Program-made: the position numbers and the translations under genes
Notes under the pieces: model-generated
What the model saw: the letters and a program-made list of their open reading frames with translations, nothing else
Told to the model about the DNA's origin: nothing
Databases searched by the model: none
Source of the DNA: Micropterus salmoides
Lineage: Eukaryota; Chordata; Actinopteri; Centrarchiformes; Centrarchidae
Assembly: GCF_014851395.1 (NCBI RefSeq)
Contig: NW_024040485.1
Location: 7,774,104-7,838,103, forward strand
DNA length: 64,000 nucleotides
Reading direction: 5' to 3'
In this document: positions 62,001 to 64,000 of the stretch, piece after piece
Layout of the letters: every line of letters begins with the position of its first letter
Numbering within the stretch: position 1 is the stretch's first letter

Positions 62001-63491
62001 TATGTGAGAAAGGAACTGTTTGATAGACAGATAGATAATACTCAACAAGATGTATGTTGCATGATTGACACGGCATCTAAGAAGCACCCAAAGCTTATTT
62101 TACAATTGAAACCTCTACATTTTTCAATAGGTGATGATTATGCTTAAAATCTTTGAATGAAATTATCCATACACTATAGGTACTTTTTCAATACGGCAAT
62201 CTATTTTTTTATTCCAGTAATAATAACTTCTCTTTCATCTAGTTTGGAAAAGGCCTCTACTTTGCTGACATGTCGTCAAAGAGTGCGAACTACTGCTTTG
62301 CTAATCAGCACAACCAAGTTGGACTGCTGCTACTGAGTGAGGTGAGTTGATTAGTTACTATTTCAGATTATCAAGTCAAGGTCTCCTCACTATACCAAAA
62401 TGTACCAGCGTACTTCATTCTTTATTTTCCTAACTCCACATGAAATAACAGCGTCTTCTTTTAAATGCAGACTAAAAACGCATCTTTTTTACAGGTACAA
62501 TTTGCTTTTTAGAATAAGTATTATCATTATAATTCCCTTTTTAATAATATTTAAATTTTTAATTCAATTTTATCAAATTCAATTTAGTATATTTAAAGTT
62601 TCTGGATTTCTGGTTTCTAGAACAAAAACAACTTTAAGCCATTTTTTATAATATTTATTACTGTGACTGTCTGTTGTGATTTTTTTAGACACTGATAATG
62701 TGTTTTCTCTTGATTGTGTCTCACTAGGAGTGTGCGAACATGCATTGTTTACAATAATATCTTAATTGTTGTTTTAACGATGTGTAAGCAGGCTTACGAG
62801 TTGGCTGTATCACTCACTTTTCAAAAAACACCTTGTCTGTGCATATACTGCGTCATGAATGCGGTACATGTGTGGTAGAGTTAAACAAACCAAAAAATTC
62901 ATGCCTAAAGTTAAAAATGAGTGAACAAACAGCGGCAGAATATAAAACACTGACACCATCAGAATTTGCATCATTAGATTGAATTAGACTAGGTGTGGAT
63001 CAACCTCACTGACATGGAGGTGGTTCAGCTTTGAAAAGACGGATGTTCCTCAAAAGACTTCAGTCTGCAAACTGTGTCAAAAATCGGTTGCTGTTAAAGA
63101 CCAACAACTAATAATCGCACAGAAACTCAAGAATATGAAAAGCTTCGAGTTGAGCAGCCCTGATCCAGCCAAGGTACCAGCACAAAAACAAACTCTGGTC
63201 TAATTATCATTATTGACAAACCAGAAAATATTGAGATATCATTTTATCAGTATCGCACACCCCTACTCACACCTGCTTTTTGTTACCTGTATTTCTACTA
63301 ATACTAAGCTGCTGTCATGCAGCACTGTTTTAATGCCCACCCTTTGTGTCTGTGTGTATTTTGCAGGTCGCTCTGGGAGACTGTAACGAGCTGCTGGATG
63401 CCGACTACGAAGCCAGCAATCTGCCTGCTGGAAAACACAGCACAAAGGGCCTGGGACAGACTGGACCTGACCCCAAAAACTCAGTCACTCT
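56083..63491 (+). CDS. parp2: Poly(ADP-ribose) polymerase 2 (PARP2), 3' end outside window
   Basis: Sixteen exons: 56083-56155, 57204-57413, 57789-57959, 58203-58273, 58791-58841, 59198-59294, 59425-59500, 59589-59691, 59771-59924, 60231-60369, 60485-60548, 60659-60793, 60952-61079, 61261-61360, 62243-62341, 63367-63491. They join in phase to 598 codons; the last roughly 50 codons are beyond the window. PARP2 senses DNA breaks and makes poly(ADP-ribose) from NAD+ in the nucleus. Seen: basic N terminus; a WWE domain (26-90) encoded by exon 2; acidic/basic linker with [25 protein letters not shown] domain with WGR at 222-224; helical domain ([21 protein letters not shown]); ART domain with His496 (WHGS) and Tyr530 ([12 protein letters not shown]). 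The catalytic Glu is not in the window. Intron 8 uses a GC donor (AAAAG|GCAAGG). Confidence 0.95.
56740..57105 (+). mobile_element. 3' end of a LINE (L2/Rex-type) in parp2 intron 1
   Basis: Translation of 56770-56860 reads [28 protein letters not shown], the common C-terminal end of L2/CR1/Rex-type LINE ORF2 proteins. It is followed by a 3' tail with AAAGTGTATTGGGACC and GTAAATAAAGTATGATTTGATTTTGATTTG, the typical tail of these elements. 5'-truncated. Confidence 0.7.
57414..57788 (+). other. parp2 intron 2
   Basis: 375 bp, AT-rich, no element recognised. Donor CAG|GTGCCT, acceptor TTGTTCAG, phase 1. Confidence 0.7.
58990..59060. repeat. Fish dispersed repeat (CATCCATCCGTCGTC...CTTATCC type) in parp2 intron 5
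   Basis: ATCCATCCATCCGTCGTCAATCGCTTATCCTG and CAGGGTCGCGGGGATT form the well-known short fish repeat normally read as CATCCATCCAT..CCGCTTATCC..GGGTCGCGGGG. Truncated copy. Confidence 0.6.
59692..59770 (+). other. parp2 intron 8 (GC-AG)
   Basis: Exon 8 ends ...AATGAAAAG at 59691 and is followed by GCAAGG, which fits the AG|GCAAGT consensus of the GC donor class. The acceptor is TGTTCCAG to 59770. Only this choice joins TNEK with KENQTT in frame and phase 0. Confidence 0.75.
61450..61826 (-). mobile_element. Internally deleted Tc1-like element in parp2 intron 14
   Basis: Terminal region ATCTTTTCATGTGACAACACTGAAGAAATGACAC leads to GAAAATGTCCAAATTGGGC (from about 61602), and the opposite end has GCCCAATTTGGACATTTTC (to about 61803) in inverted form. 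Between them, minus-strand codons read [23 protein letters not shown], the transposase C terminus of a common fish Tc1 element, joined directly to the other end. Most of the transposase is missing. Confidence 0.75.
61827..62242 (+). other. Rest of parp2 intron 14
   Basis: AT-rich, nothing recognised; ends in TTTCATCTAG acceptor at 62242. Confidence 0.5.
62342..63366 (+). other. parp2 intron 15
   Basis: Just over 1 kb. The segment 62430-62530 (TAAATGCAGACTAAAAACGCATCTTTTTTACAG) resembles the tail of a LINE C-terminal region ([12 protein letters not shown]...), degraded. The part 62800-63200 looks like a decayed repeat, ends not found. Acceptor TTTTGCAG to 63366. Confidence 0.45.
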
Positions 63492-64000
63492 GTTAGTCTG
63501 TCTCATTACACTGATATATTTCATACAGGCCAAACATCGATTTAATTGTGCTCACTGTTACACAACAAAAATCATTACATTATCTGAGAGCTTGATTAAT
63601 CACAAAAGCTAAGAAAGATTTGTGTTGATGAGCACAGATGAGAATAAAACATCATAATTACAAATATTACAAGAGGTAACCCCTAAAGAGTCTCTATTGG
63701 CTTTGAAGACTACTTTCTTTAACTGCTACTTTGAGATTTATAGTTATCTGACAAAACATATTTTTGAAATAACCATAATCACCGGCGTTTTCTGATGTGT
63801 CCTGCTCAGCTAACTGTAAAATAATATCAAATTTCATATATGTTTATGTTTATAAAGGGGAAATGTCAGATAGGTTTATGGGCAATGATTAGTCGATTGA
63901 ACCACAATTAACGGGCAACCATTTTGATAATTGATTAAGTCATTTTGGAGCAAAAACATTGTATGGTTCTAGGGTTCTCAAATGTGAGAATTTGCTGCTT
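63492..64000 (+). other. parp2 intron 16 (runs off window)
   Basis: Starts with GTTAGT after the ...NSVTL codons. No further parp2 exon (NGSTVPLG... region) was found before the window edge, so the gene is truncated by the window and not broken. Confidence 0.65.

Noticed and set aside
56083..63491. Bacterial or viral origin of the PARP/SDR genes
   Set aside because: Both are intron-rich with in-phase GT-AG (or GC-AG) splicing and match vertebrate orthologs along their whole length.

Overview
The window reads as nuclear DNA of a ray-finned fish, most likely a percomorph teleost. The evidence is vertebrate gene content with GT-AG introns, short introns, many CA/TA microsatellites, and fish-type Tc1, hAT-like, TTAA-flanked and LINE debris. 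Five protein genes were rebuilt exon by exon, checking that intron phases join in frame. One more (myadm-like) has its coding sequence in a single exon.

Layout. 1-7.7 kb: myadm-like gene (+) with a probable non-coding first exon and a large intron holding a TTAA-flanked MITE. 7.7-16.1 kb: no convincing gene; one terminal-inverted-repeat element, microsatellites and a hairpin. 16.2-29.8 kb: complete nfatc4 (-), 13 coding exons, 894 aa. 30-36 kb: polypyrimidine/G-run upstream region of nfatc4, a hAT-like element, and a probable 5' UTR exon of the next gene. 36.3-39.0 kb: leukotriene B4 receptor (+), 4 coding exons, 360 aa. 39.1-42.9 kb: two related decayed LINE reverse-transcriptase fragments, other repeats and a CpG-rich block. 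43.1-44.4 kb: a C/D-box snoRNA on the minus strand, inside the intron of a short spliced transcript with no recognisable protein. 45.8-46.9 kb: a Tc1-like element with both ends. 47.3-50.4 kb: sdr39u1 (+), 6 exons, 302 aa. 51.2-55.5 kb: mettl17 (-), 14 exons, 461 aa, tail-to-tail with sdr39u1. 56.1 kb to the right edge: parp2 (+), 16 exons seen, last exon(s) outside the window, head-to-head with mettl17.

The set nfatc4, ltb4r, sdr39u1, mettl17 and parp2 corresponds to genes of human 14q11.2-q12, so this is a shuffled piece of an old vertebrate linkage group. From memory, human SNORD126 lies in CCNB1IP1, close to PARP2, so the snoRNA fits the same neighbourhood. The genes do not form one pathway: NFATC4 is a calcineurin-controlled transcription factor, LTB4R a chemoattractant receptor, METTL17 a mitoribosome assembly factor, PARP2 a DNA-break sensor, and SDR39U1 an uncharacterised SDR enzyme.

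Most notable: (1) the snoRNA, with perfect terminal stem, C, D', C' and D boxes and a 12-nt match to a conserved 28S rRNA motif; (2) a WWE domain spliced in frame at the N terminus of PARP2, which mammalian PARP2 lacks as far as I recall; (3) two inferred GC-AG introns, in nfatc4 and parp2; (4) an intron-split LTB4 receptor with His where family members have the Asp of the DRY motif.
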